Position numbers and translations under genes: made by a program
Notes under the pieces: model-generated
Database searches by the model: none
What the model was told of the DNA's origin: nothing
What the model saw: only the letters and a program-made list of their open reading frames with translations
IMG/VR virus record: IMGVR_UViG_3300024264_000191
Coordinates: 1-21,217 of that record
Length of the DNA stretch: 21,217 bases
Source of the DNA: a virus
Reading direction: 5' to 3' (one strand)
Shown: one piece after another, positions 8,306 to 14,821 of the stretch
Position numbering within the stretch: the first letter of the stretch is position 1
How the letters are laid out: each line of letters begins with the position of its first letter

Positions 8306-10516
8306 TTATATTATTTTTGAAGTAGTCCCCTCGTTATTATATTTTTTAAAACCCAAAGAATAAGATTTAATTTTTGTTATACCTTTAGGATTATACCTAT
8401 GTTTATTACAAGCCATTAAAGCTAACCCCGAACTTATCGAAGCATCATGCTTAGTTCTATTGTTTATATCAAACTTAGCCCAATCTTCTAAAGTTCTTTG
8501 TAAATACATATCCCCATATCCATCTTTCTTTTCTCCTATAAAATCTTCTATATATGTTTCAATAGCCGAAGCGTGTGCTTGTTTTATGTCCTCGCTTGAA
8601 TTAGGTATTCCGCCTACTTCTCTTTCAGCTATAGATAATTTATTATATGTTTTGTCCGGTCTGTTTATACTAAAACCTCTGTATCCTCTACGCTTTAAAT
8701 AATAAAGCAATCTAGGTTTGTTGTTTTCTGCTAGCAAAGGCATTCCGTAAAAAACACAAGCCATTAGTACATCTTCAAAAAACATTTCAGCTGTTGATGG
8801 CCTTGCAATATACTCAAGGAAAAAATGGTTAGGCGGAGCGTCTTCCATTGAAAACTTTGTTAATCCATGAAGCGATCCGTTAGATCCGCCACCACCAACA
8901 ACACCGCTAATATCATAACTATCACATCCAAAAGCTCCCATGTGTTCATTACCAGGATATTTAATGCCATTTTTTATTATTAAGTTATTTTGTTGTTCTT
9001 GATCCGGAACCCAAGTAATAAAAAATCTACCATTTTTATTAGGATAGAACACTACTCTGGTATCCTTAACTCCGTTTTCCCACTGGAAGTTACCTTGGGT
9101 AACCATAGCGGAGTTCTTTAATTCTTCGTTGTAATCTATTTGCTGGTAAATCTTTGTAAGATTAAATATAGATTGCTTAGCTTCATCTCTAAAAGCGTGT
9201 TGTTCCGTACGGGGGAACTGTCTGTAATATTCATTTAAGGCATCGGCATCGTCTTTTAAGCCTTCAACTTCATTCTCCCAGTGTTGTATAACACCTTCTG
9301 TAATAACATTACCTTGAGGATCTAATGTTTCTTTCGTTGGAATATCAAACACAGGATAGCCATACTGATCAATAAAACCCTCATAATTCCATTCCATAGG
9401 AATAAAAAGTTTGTATAAGCCCGTTTTAGTTTGACCGTTCTTGTTTCTAGCCGATGCATCTGATCCATCATATAGTTTTTTAAAGTTTTTACCTCCTTTG
9501 TCTAAAGCATTTGATGTTGACCCCATCATACACTTTCCAATAATTCTACTACCTAATCTTAAACAAGTTTTTGTTACTCGCCAGTTGTTAAGTATATTAG
9601 TTGGCTTTTCCCATTTACCTGATTCGTCATGAACCAATAGTTTTAATTTTTCACCATCATAACTGTTATCACCTGTGTTTTTCCAGTCGATAGTTGTATC
9701 TAATCCATCAAGCTCTTGAGCTGCTTGGTTTTCTTCTAACTTACGTCTCGTAAATTTAGAAGCGGGTACTCTGTATGCTAGTTCTGTTTTCGGACGGTCC
9801 ATACCGTCTTGTATTGGTTTAAAGAAAAAAGGATAATTTACCGAGATCGGTACAACTTTATCTGTAAACATTTTCTTGGCGTCAGCACCTGATTTGGATA
9901 ATATACCGAATCTAGAGTCTGAAGATATCGTAGCCGAATTAACTGTTTCTCCCGACGACATGAATGAAAATCCAGAGCGTCGATTTTTAAGGTAACAAAT
10001 GCCGTACGATCTTCTATCCGCTTTGCAGGCCTCCCAGAATATATAGAATAATCTATTTGATTCTCTAAAATCCGGTAGTCCGACATCAATTTTGGACCAC
10101 TGCAGGTACATATAGTGAGTGCCAGTAATGTAAGTAGGCTTACCTTTATTAATAAACCAAAAACCTTTTTCACGTCTTTCAAATTCTTCATCTATATATG
10201 GGTGCCACTGTTCTTTAAAACTATTTGGGTAAGCATTCCAATCTTGAACGCTTTTAATTTTTTTTAATGACTTAGGGTATTCTACAGCTTTCCATTTGCT
10301 GTCACCCATGTCTTCTGCGTTTTCCGCTTTAGGTAAAGCAATCATTATACCACTTATTTCATAGATCTCGCCAATCTTACCTGTTTTACTAATTATAACA
10401 GTATCGTACTCAGCATTATATCCGTACTCCCATTTGGAATATCGGTTTTTCTTTTTAATGACAGCTGGTTTAATATGGTCTTTTACAACCCTGTATAAAG
10501 TTTGTTCGTAAGCCAT
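8306..10516 (-). CDS. terL: Terminase large subunit (packaging ATPase and nuclease)
   Basis: The motor that pumps DNA into the capsid and cuts it. Numbered from the GTG at 10519, residues 171-190 hold a degenerate Walker A (CYLKNRRSGFSF). A clear Walker B follows at 293-300 (KLLVHDES, D298-E299), then the coupling motif GSTSN at 333-337. The C-terminal RNase H-like nuclease shows its acidic residues at GCDSYD (531-536), around E597 in LLAENN, and at KHDASISS (D692). I prefer the ATG at 10516: the upstream gene ends TGATG, so its stop overlaps this start and the two are coupled. The GTG just before it would add one residue. At about 737 aa it is longer than most TerL proteins (450-600 aa) but fits crAss-like terminases as I recall them. 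Confidence 0.92.
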   Translation of the reverse strand: MAYEQTLYRVVKDHIKPAVIKKKNRYSKWEYGYNAEYDTVIISKTGKIGEIYEISGIMIALPKAENAEDMGDSKWKAVEYPKSLKKIKSVQDWNAYPNSFKEQWHPYIDEEFERREKGFWFINKGKPTYITGTHYMYLQWSKIDVGLPDFRESNRLFYIFWEACKADRRSYGICYLKNRRSGFSFMSSGETVNSATISSDSRFGILSKSGADAKKMFTDKVVPISVNYPFFFKPIQDGMDRPKTELAYRVPASKFTRRKLEENQAAQELDGLDTTIDWKNTGDNSYDGEKLKLLVHDESGKWEKPTNILNNWRVTKTCLRLGSRIIGKCMMGSTSNALDKGGKNFKKLYDGSDASARNKNGQTKTGLYKLFIPMEWNYEGFIDQYGYPVFDIPTKETLDPQGNVITEGVIQHWENEVEGLKDDADALNEYYRQFPRTEQHAFRDEAKQSIFNLTKIYQQIDYNEELKNSAMVTQGNFQWENGVKDTRVVFYPNKNGRFFITWVPDQEQQNNLIIKNGIKYPGNEHMGAFGCDSYDISGVVGGGGSNGSLHGLTKFSMEDAPPNHFFLEYIARPSTAEMFFEDVLMACVFYGMPLLAENNKPRLLYYLKRRGYRGFSINRPDKTYNKLSIAEREVGGIPNSSEDIKQAHASAIETYIEDFIGEKKDGYGDMYLQRTLEDWAKFDINNRTKHDASISSGLALMACNKHRYNPKGITKIKSYSLGFKKYNNEGTTSKII

Positions 10517-10788
10517 CACTTAGATCTCCCTTCTGCAAATCCCTTAAACGCAGGTTTATTTGCTTTATTGTTTGATTCAGCAATCATACTTTCCTCCTCT
10601 TGAATTTTACTTAATATTTCAAAAGCATCGAATATGCAAAGCTTTTTAGTAGCGGCAGCATTTTTAAGTCTGTCAGCAGATATATCTTCTTCTGAGTCAA
10701 CGATCTTTTCTTTTGCTACCTTTACTAATTCTTTAATTGCTTCCCGCCCAGCGGCTATTATATTCTTCTTCGTTTCTATCGAGTTCAT
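10516..10788 (-). CDS. Possible terminase small subunit / DNA-recognition protein (90 aa)
   Basis: A 90-aa, mostly helical, charged protein: IAAGREAIKELVKVAKEKI, then DISADRLKNAAATKKLCIFD and AFEILSKIQEEESMI, with a basic tail (GFAEGRSK). The helix content, size and position immediately upstream of TerL with a TGATG stop-start overlap suggest a small terminase subunit or packaging-site binding protein. No helix-turn-helix can be assigned by eye, so this is a positional inference. Its ATG at 10788 lies inside the 3' end of the 201-aa gene, giving a 56-nt overlap in another frame. No later Met before the helical core would shorten this, so I keep the long form. The mRNA just upstream (AUAUUGUUAUAAAG) is A/U-rich without a strong ribosome binding site. 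Confidence 0.5.
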   Translation of the reverse strand: MNSIETKKNIIAAGREAIKELVKVAKEKIVDSEEDISADRLKNAAATKKLCIFDAFEILSKIQEEESMIAESNNKANKPAFKGFAEGRSK

Positions 10789-11338
10789 ACTTTATAACAA
10801 TATCATTTGATTTCATACAATACATAATCTGATCGTCTATAACAAATTCCCATTCGCTATTAGGCGTAAAACCAATTATGTCTCCTGGATTGATTCCAGC
10901 GCACTCTAAGGACTTATTACCTATCTTTAGTATACCAATAAGGTTAGCTGTTTTATCGCTGCTAAAAGGGTCTTTATTTTTGACCGGAGCAACAAAGCAT
11001 CTATCGCCGAATGATTTCCAGTTCTTTTTATTTTTGTACAAATATATTTGATCTATTGCACACATAAAAAGCCCGTCTTTAAGAAACGATCTACTATTTT
11101 TTTTAAGTCCTTTCATATCATAAAAAACTCTAAACACATTATGATGAACGACTATTAGATCACCTTTTTTTATTGGTGTTGCAAACGCCGCAGGGGTTTC
11201 AACAACCTCGGCTATATTGTTAACGTGTTTAAAACTTTCTATAGAAGTGTTGGTTATAAGGTCCACTTCTCCAACCTTAACCTGATTATCATATCTTCCT
11301 CCAACAGGCTTTATGATAAAATCGTATATACTTCTCAT
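10733..11338 (-). CDS. Tandem GroES-fold protein (two Hsp10-like domains)
   Basis: This 201-aa protein reads as two GroES-like beta barrels in one chain. Domain 1 (about 1-105) has the opening strand YDFIIKPV, then NIAEVVETPAAFATPIKKGD followed by LIVVHHNVF, and closes with FMCAIDQIYLY. Domain 2 (about 110-190) has GDRCFVAPV, NLIGILKIG, the segment LECAGINPGDIIGF, and closes with IMYCMKSNDIVIKYEL. The last pieces align by eye with the bona fide GroES at 16691-16951, where SECAGIKKDDVIYY is followed by YHVIKAQDVVFVL. Neither domain shows a clean G-G-I-V-L mobile loop, the part that docks on GroEL, so a GroEL-capping role is uncertain. I recall long GroES-like proteins of this kind in marine phage genomes. 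The start overlaps the stop of the 75-aa gene (TAATG). Confidence 0.7.
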   Translation of the reverse strand: MRSIYDFIIKPVGGRYDNQVKVGEVDLITNTSIESFKHVNNIAEVVETPAAFATPIKKGDLIVVHHNVFRVFYDMKGLKKNSRSFLKDGLFMCAIDQIYLYKNKKNWKSFGDRCFVAPVKNKDPFSSDKTANLIGILKIGNKSLECAGINPGDIIGFTPNSEWEFVIDDQIMYCMKSNDIVIKYELDRNEEEYNSRWAGSN

Positions 11339-11565
11339 TAGTACTCCAAGTCATACTCAACGGATATTGCCATATTAGAATTAAACTTCTTCCATGGCAT
11401 TACCTCGTCTTCTTTTTTTATAAATATATTATAAGAATTATCAGACTCTTCAAATATTATATGAGAAATTTCGTGCCCACCGTAAACTGTCTGCTTAACA
11501 GAGTAATGCATTGCTTCGTTCTTATAGTCAGCACCTATACTTATCTTTCTTATAATATTACCCAT
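11338..11565 (-). CDS. Small conserved phage protein of unknown function (75 aa)
   Basis: A 75-aa, beta-rich protein with no signal peptide or known motif. It has an N-terminal strand MGNIIRKISIGADY, a central HEISHIIFEESDNSYNIFIK hairpin pattern and a final ISVEYDLEY. I recall near-identical arrangements in uncultured marine phages, always unannotated. Its stop codon shares a base with the start of the tandem GroES-fold gene (TAATG), so the two are probably made in fixed ratio, and a link to that protein is possible but unproven. Confidence 0.6.
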   Translation of the reverse strand: MGNIIRKISIGADYKNEAMHYSVKQTVYGGHEISHIIFEESDNSYNIFIKKEDEVMPWKKFNSNMAISVEYDLEY

Positions 11566-11569
11566 GACC

Positions 11570-11836
11570 CTATTCTTTATCTGTAGGTATTACTTCATAA
11601 GTACCATCAGTTAAGTTAATATTAATAGGTCCATACTCATCCTCAATAGATTTTTTAAAATCCTCCATTTCTTTTTCAAGCATATTTATTTGATAAATAG
11701 CTTTTGCTTTTTGAACCTCTAATCCTCCAATATGTGCACAAAACTTTTGTAAGTCCGCTTGTAACGCTTGCACTTTTTCTAATTGTTCTTTACTGATTGA
11801 TAAATTTTCTGATTTCATTTCTTTTACTTTACTCAT
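11570..11836 (-). CDS. Coiled-coil small phage protein (88 aa)
   Basis: Residues 15-70 form a clear coiled coil or long helix (SISKEQLEKVQALQADLQKF, then IYQINMLEKEMEDFKKSIED). A short beta tail follows with YGPININLTDGTYEVIPTD. No catalytic motif is present. The family looks conserved among marine phages from memory, with no known role. It is 4 nt upstream of the 75-aa gene and in the same operon as the tandem GroES-fold and terminase genes. Confidence 0.6.
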   Translation of the reverse strand: MSKVKEMKSENLSISKEQLEKVQALQADLQKFCAHIGGLEVQKAKAIYQINMLEKEMEDFKKSIEDEYGPININLTDGTYEVIPTDKE

Positions 11837-11864
11837 TTTAATTTAATTTAATTATTAATAATTG

Positions 11865-12311
11865 TTAATATAATCTAAACTTTTCTTTTCTTCTTGAATC
11901 GTTATTACTAGTTGAAAAATCCACTATTTTGTTATTTTTATCTTTTGCTCTACCTTTAAACCCTTTAGGAAGAGTACCATAAGTAGCTCTTGTAGCTGTA
12001 GTGCTTTTATTTACGCCTCCCCCTGTTCTTGGGTCAGACTTCTTTTTTGCTAAAGATTTTTTGCTTTGATCTGCACTTTCAAAAGTTAAAGTACCTCCTA
12101 GCTCTTTAGTTAATTTAGCATCCCCAGACTTAGCCGTAACTTTTTTGGTAGATTCTTTACCGGTTTTTACGTTATAAGATTTTACTGTTTTCTTTTTACC
12201 CGTTTTTGGATCTTTCTTGTCATTATCATTTCTTAAAGGTGTACCATTGGTTAAAGCCTCAAAGTTTTTGTTTTTTAACGGAGCTCTACCGGGTTTTTGC
12301 ATATATGCCAT
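11865..12311 (-). CDS. Lysine-rich basic protein (148 aa), unknown function
   Basis: A low-complexity, strongly basic protein. It opens MAYMQKPGRAPLKNKNF and then runs through Lys/Thr/Gly/Asp-rich sequence (KKDPKTGKKKTVKSYNVKTG, KKSLAKKKSDPRTGGGVN) to a basic end, NDSRRKEKFRLY. No folded domain or active site can be seen, so it is probably disordered and may bind nucleic acid or be packaged in the virion. The QKPGRAP start is one I associate with small proteins of uncultured marine phages. It lies in the accessory gene string between the exported protein and the coiled-coil protein. Function unknown. Confidence 0.55.
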   Translation of the reverse strand: MAYMQKPGRAPLKNKNFEALTNGTPLRNDNDKKDPKTGKKKTVKSYNVKTGKESTKKVTAKSGDAKLTKELGGTLTFESADQSKKSLAKKKSDPRTGGGVNKSTTATRATYGTLPKGFKGRAKDKNNKIVDFSTSNNDSRRKEKFRLY

Positions 12312-12317
12312 AGCTTT

Positions 12318-12659
12318 TTATTTTAATCTTGTTAATATAAAATCTCCCGTAAGATCTCCGGTGTAAGTACATAAAATAGTATCATCGTTTTGTAATGAGT
12401 ATTCAATACTTACCGCATATCCGTTGTGAGTATTTTTTAGGTTAGTTATTAATTTGTTATTTTTATAATCTATTATTTTTTCTGGTATTACTCTGTATTC
12501 TTCAAAGCTTGTATTAAACACGTTTAAAACCGCATATTCTGAAGCCACTATTGTAGTTAAATAAGAAGATTCTTCACATTCCCATAACCCGCTTAATTCT
12601 TGTTGTGCAAATAATTGACTTGATACTAGTAATAATAATGCGATAAATAAATTTTTCAT
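12318..12659 (-). CDS. Exported small beta-rich protein with signal peptide (113 aa)
   Basis: The N-terminus is a textbook Sec signal peptide: MKN, a Leu/Ile/Ala/Val core, then SSQLFA followed by QQ, with likely cleavage after A18. The form is typical of Flavobacteriia. No lipobox Cys is at the cut site, so the product should be soluble in the periplasm or secreted. The mature part is about 95 aa and beta-rich: GLWECEES near the start and CTYTGDLTGDFILTRL at the end, a pattern reminiscent of small lipocalin-like barrels. C28 and C97 are the only cysteines in the mature chain and could pair in the oxidising periplasm. The role is unknown. Superinfection exclusion, envelope modification or inhibition of a periplasmic enzyme are possibilities, not conclusions. 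Confidence 0.65.
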   Translation of the reverse strand: MKNLFIALLLLVSSQLFAQQELSGLWECEESSYLTTIVASEYAVLNVFNTSFEEYRVIPEKIIDYKNNKLITNLKNTHNGYAVSIEYSLQNDDTILCTYTGDLTGDFILTRLK

Positions 12660-12682
12660 TTGATTAGATTTAATTGTTAATT

Positions 12683-12994
12683 TTATTTTTTTGTTTTATC
12701 GTATGCTTCTTTCTCCCAAGGTAATTTTTTAGATCCCTCTTTCATAGTGTTTCTTGAATAAGCTTTGCCCTTCCAATAAACGTTGTTATCGTCGTAATCT
12801 AAATCACCTCTTTTCATCTGATTGATATGTACCATTTCATGGTCTACCACTGAAGCCTCTTTAATTGGAGATAAATTTTTGTTTAATAAAATAGTGCCGT
12901 TATTATTAGCTAAACCCAAAGTATTATTGTCCATATCTTTATGATAGATAGGAGTATTAACTATTTTGTAAGGAGGAATAATTTTAAAGGCCAT
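12683..12994 (-). CDS. HExxH zinc-metalloprotease-like small protein (103 aa)
   Basis: Residues 49-60 carry VVDHEMVHINQM with HEMVH at 52-56, a zincin-type HExxH motif. A downstream WEKEAYD segment (93-99) could provide the third metal-binding Glu. I recall relatives in marine phages with the same HE-x-V-H-I-x-Q-M-K-R-G motif and PWEKEAY end. The N-terminal half (AFKIIPPYKIVNTPIYHKD, then LGLANNNGTILLNK) is a short beta sheet. At 103 aa it is a minimal domain. I chose ATG 12994: a longer reading from 13027 would start inside the stem of the terminator at 13012-13043. Substrate unknown; processing of a virion or host protein is conceivable. It may also be an inactive binding protein. Confidence 0.65.
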   Translation of the reverse strand: MAFKIIPPYKIVNTPIYHKDMDNNTLGLANNNGTILLNKNLSPIKEASVVDHEMVHINQMKRGDLDYDDNNVYWKGKAYSRNTMKEGSKKLPWEKEAYDKTKK

Positions 12995-13011
12995 ATTTAT
13001 ATTATTAATAA

Positions 13012-13043
13012 CAGCCCTGCAAAACAATAATTTTGCAAGGCTG
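13012..13043 (-). terminator. Intrinsic terminator after the 112-aa gene
   Basis: The minus-strand RNA forms a 13-bp stem, CAGCCUUGCAAAA with UUUUGCAGGGCUG (one G-U pair), around a 6-nt loop, UUAUUG. UUAUUAAUAAUAU follows. It starts 11 nt after the stop of the gene at 13055-13393. It is the strongest hairpin I see in the window and marks a transcription unit end before the metalloprotein gene. Confidence 0.8.
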
Positions 13044-13054
13044 AATTTTTAATC

Positions 13055-13393
13055 TTAAGCGAAGTTAATGTTTCTAATGTACATTCTATCGCCAGCGTCG
13101 TCTTCTCCTAAGAAAACTCTAGCTTTTACTCCTCCAGGATTTGCAGTTAACGCATAATTAAATGCTTTTGTTGCTAAACCAGTAGTCATAACTGGCGAAA
13201 CAAATCCTCCAGACGATGTTGTAGATAATGTTAATTCGATCTTGTCTCCCGGAGTCCCTCCGTTTGTAAGAATTTCTACAGCATTATCTGCTGTCTGATA
13301 AACTCCCACAATAGTTGCCACGTTTACAACGTGTTCTCCGTTTTCCCAATCGTTAGTAGCTCCCACTACGTCGAATGCAATAAAATTTGCCAT
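13055..13393 (-). CDS. Small abundant virion-type protein, possibly capsid decoration (112 aa)
   Basis: A 112-aa beta-rich protein rich in Gly, Thr, Ala and Val: MANFIAFDVVGATNDWENGE, a VATIVGVYQT strand, then IELTLSTTSSGGF, and a final DRMYIRNINF. There is no signal peptide, membrane segment or catalytic motif. Several features point to high expression: a 68-nt A-rich leader free of other genes and a strong terminator right after the stop, an arrangement shared with the capsid gene here. Small abundant beta proteins in late regions are often head decoration or tail proteins, so that is my tentative role. I do not recognise the family by sequence. Confidence 0.5.
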   Translation of the reverse strand: MANFIAFDVVGATNDWENGEHVVNVATIVGVYQTADNAVEILTNGGTPGDKIELTLSTTSSGGFVSPVMTTGLATKAFNYALTANPGGVKARVFLGEDDAGDRMYIRNINFA

Positions 13394-13461
13394 AATTTTT
13401 GTTTTTAGTTGTTAGTTTTTAATTATTTGTTTTAGGCTAGGTTTATACAGTCCTATTCTGT

Positions 13462-13698
13462 TTATTTTTTTAATATTTCTTTCATTGGCAAACTTTCTTT
13501 TGTAGCAGCCATTCGCATAGCTACAGGGCTAGTAGGTTTTCCGTAATCTCTCATTTTCCTGGGAAAAGTAGCTCTTTTATCTATTGGCATATCTTCCAAT
13601 AGATTTTTTCTTTCTTGTTTATTGCTTTCTCTTTTACCTGCTCGTGATTGGCTTTCTCTTTCTTCTTCTCTTTTCTTTCTTTCTTTAGTTTTGTCCAT
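13462..13698 (-). CDS. Small highly charged protein (78 aa), unknown function
   Basis: The first 35 residues are almost entirely Lys, Arg, Glu, Ser and Gln (DKTKERKKREEERESQSR), predicted as a charged helix or disordered. A short second part has DMPIDKRATFPRKMRDYG and MRMAATKESLPMKEILKK. No known domain. It is one of a string of small, charged proteins between the holin and the 112-aa gene, 11 nt after the 75-aa repeat protein. The second half looks conserved enough to be a binding motif, but I cannot name a partner. Confidence 0.5.
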   Translation of the reverse strand: MDKTKERKKREEERESQSRAGKRESNKQERKNLLEDMPIDKRATFPRKMRDYGKPTSPVAMRMAATKESLPMKEILKK

Positions 13699-13709
13699 TA
13701 TATATATAT

Positions 13710-13937
13710 TTACGAGTTTTTATGCCAATGCTTAGCTATAGAAGATCTATCTTTTTTTTCTACATCAGTTCTGTGAATTGCTCCTTTAGCATCGTAAACT
13801 AATTCACGGTCGTGAATCATTGTTTGTTTTGCTTTTTTATCACCGCCTTTATATTTTTTGTCAGCTCGGTGAAGTTGTCCTTTTGCATCATAGATTAATT
13901 CTCTTTCATGCATCATTTTTTTGTCGTACTTGTTCAT
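13710..13937 (-). CDS. Two-repeat small basic protein (75 aa)
   Basis: The protein is a duplication. MMHERELIYDAKGQLHRAD at residues 8-26 recurs as MIHDRELVYDAKGAIHRTD at 40-58, a shift of exactly 32 residues. The shared core is M-x-H-[ED]-R-E-L-[IV]-Y-D-A-K-G-x-[LI]-H-R-x-D, followed each time by a Lys-rich linker. The repeat looks like a short beta-hairpin (ELIYDAKGQLHR). Third positions of codons differ between the copies, so the duplication is old and kept by selection. Histidines in each copy could bind a metal, but this is only a possibility. Function unknown. Confidence 0.6.
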   Translation of the reverse strand: MNKYDKKMMHERELIYDAKGQLHRADKKYKGGDKKAKQTMIHDRELVYDAKGAIHRTDVEKKDRSSIAKHWHKNS

Positions 13938-13955
13938 GGTTTTGGTTGTTTATAT

Positions 13956-14441
13956 TTATTTTTTTTCTTTAGTTTTTCCGTATTCTCTTAATGTAAAATA
14001 ACCTCCAATTACGGTAACACCCATTGTCATTAATAAAGGCAAATAAGCTTCACCCAAAGGTCTTCCCCATTGAGATGTTATAATTACTATGTCTATTAAA
14101 AATGTAAAATTGGCAACAACTAAAGGTCTTATATTTCTAGCTAACCAACTTCCATATTTCATATCTTGTTCCCAGCGCTTACTTATTTCGATTTCACGCT
14201 TAGATAGCTCTTGTTCTACTACAATATCTTTTTCAAGCTCTTTAAGTAATACATCTTTATCTTCTGAAGAAATACTTGAACTTCCTCTGATGGCATCACT
14301 TAATTTATTAAATCCTTCTGCTCCAGTTAATGTACCTACTATGTTAAGTATATCAGGTGTAACCCCTGCTATAGTTCTAAGGGCATTGCCAACAAATGTT
14401 CCGTCCCCTCCGTTCTTTCTTAAATTAGGATTATCACTCAT
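13956..14441 (-). CDS. Holin of the 3TM (GTA-type) superfamily
   Basis: The product would form lesions in the inner membrane so that the endolysin reaches peptidoglycan. The C-terminal third has the family signature SWLARNIRPLVV (98-109), followed by a hydrophobic segment at about 107-123 and a second at about 133-151 ending in YFTLREYG. This fits the GTA_holin_3TM family as I know it. Before it is a charged helical region (about 58-95, KDVLLKELEKDIVVEQELSK) that probably lies in the cytoplasm, and residues 15-45 are mildly hydrophobic. At 161 aa it is in the usual range. It shares ATGA with the upstream 86-aa gene, and the endolysin lies five genes upstream on the same strand, so lysis genes are grouped but not adjacent. 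Confidence 0.75.
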   Translation of the reverse strand: MSDNPNLRKNGGDGTFVGNALRTIAGVTPDILNIVGTLTGAEGFNKLSDAIRGSSSISSEDKDVLLKELEKDIVVEQELSKREIEISKRWEQDMKYGSWLARNIRPLVVANFTFLIDIVIITSQWGRPLGEAYLPLLMTMGVTVIGGYFTLREYGKTKEKK

Positions 14442-14698
14442 TTTTTCTTTTTCTTTTTAAATCTACTAACTCTTCCTTTAGAATTTTTTTCTTTTTGAGC
14501 CGCTCGAAGTTCACTTTTTGTTAGCTCGCTGTATGTAGTGGCTGTTTTTTTATTTACTCTTTTCGTTGGTCTAAATAAGTTTTCTCCTTTGCTATAATCT
14601 TTGTCCCCACTAGGTGTTCTCCATTCTTCTTTAAACCAGCGTCTAAGTGATGCTCCTTTTTCAGTTTTTCTAACTTTACTTAATGGTGATCTATACAT
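14438..14698 (-). CDS. Basic small viral protein, DUF5872-like (86 aa)
   Basis: A very basic 86-aa protein with the core KGASLRRWFKEEWRTPSGDK, then GENLFRPTKRVNKKTATTYS and a Lys-run end (VSRFKKKKKK). The RRWF-x-E-x-W and FRPTKRVN-K-x-T motifs are ones I recall from a family found in cyanophages and large eukaryotic viruses and annotated as DUF5872. That name is from memory and should be checked. It begins immediately after the stop of the 40-aa gene (TAA then ATG) and overlaps the holin start by four bases (ATGA). Role unknown; nucleic-acid binding or virion packaging is plausible from composition. Confidence 0.6.
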   Translation of the reverse strand: MYRSPLSKVRKTEKGASLRRWFKEEWRTPSGDKDYSKGENLFRPTKRVNKKTATTYSELTKSELRAAQKEKNSKGRVSRFKKKKKK

Positions 14699-14821
14699 TT
14701 ATTTCTTGCCTTTATTTTTACGACACTTTGCTATAGCGCCACTAGCGTACGCGGATGGGAATACTTTATAGCTTCCTTTAATTTTGTAATAACAAGCGTC
14801 TTTGTTTGTTTTCTTTTTCAT
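14699..14821 (-). CDS. Tiny basic protein with a PSAYASGAIAKCRK motif (40 aa)
   Basis: ATG at 14821 to TAA at 14699 gives 40 residues: MKKKTNKDACYYKIKGSYKV, then FPSAYASGAIAKCRKNKGKK. The pattern K-D-A-C-Y-x-K-x-K, then V-[FW]-P-S-A-Y-A-S-G-A-x-x-K-C-R-K is a motif I recall from many phages and large viruses, either alone or at the end of DUF6321-type proteins. The coding frame exactly fills the space between its neighbours: its start overlaps the 44-aa gene (ATGA) and its stop abuts the 86-aa gene. Two cysteines (C10, C33) could bind a metal or pair. Function unknown. Confidence 0.7.
   Translation of the reverse strand: MKKKTNKDACYYKIKGSYKVFPSAYASGAIAKCRKNKGKK

Noticed and set aside
9838-10191. 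A 117-aa minus-strand frame with a lipoprotein-like N-terminus (LTLLALTICTCSG).
   Set aside because: It lies wholly inside the terminase gene in another frame, overlapping the Walker A coding region, and has no space or leader of its own. The signal-like sequence is a chance result of AT-rich codons.
12995-13027. An N-terminal extension of the metalloprotein starting at 13027.
   Set aside because: It would place the first codons in the 3' arm of the terminator stem at 13012-13043, while the ATG at 12994 matches the conserved MAFK start I recall and has a normal A/U leader.
13394-13461. A possible Bacteroidota-type promoter (TAnnTTTG with upstream TTG) before the 112-aa gene.
   Set aside because: The gap is A-rich, but no match to both elements at correct spacing is visible, so no promoter is claimed.
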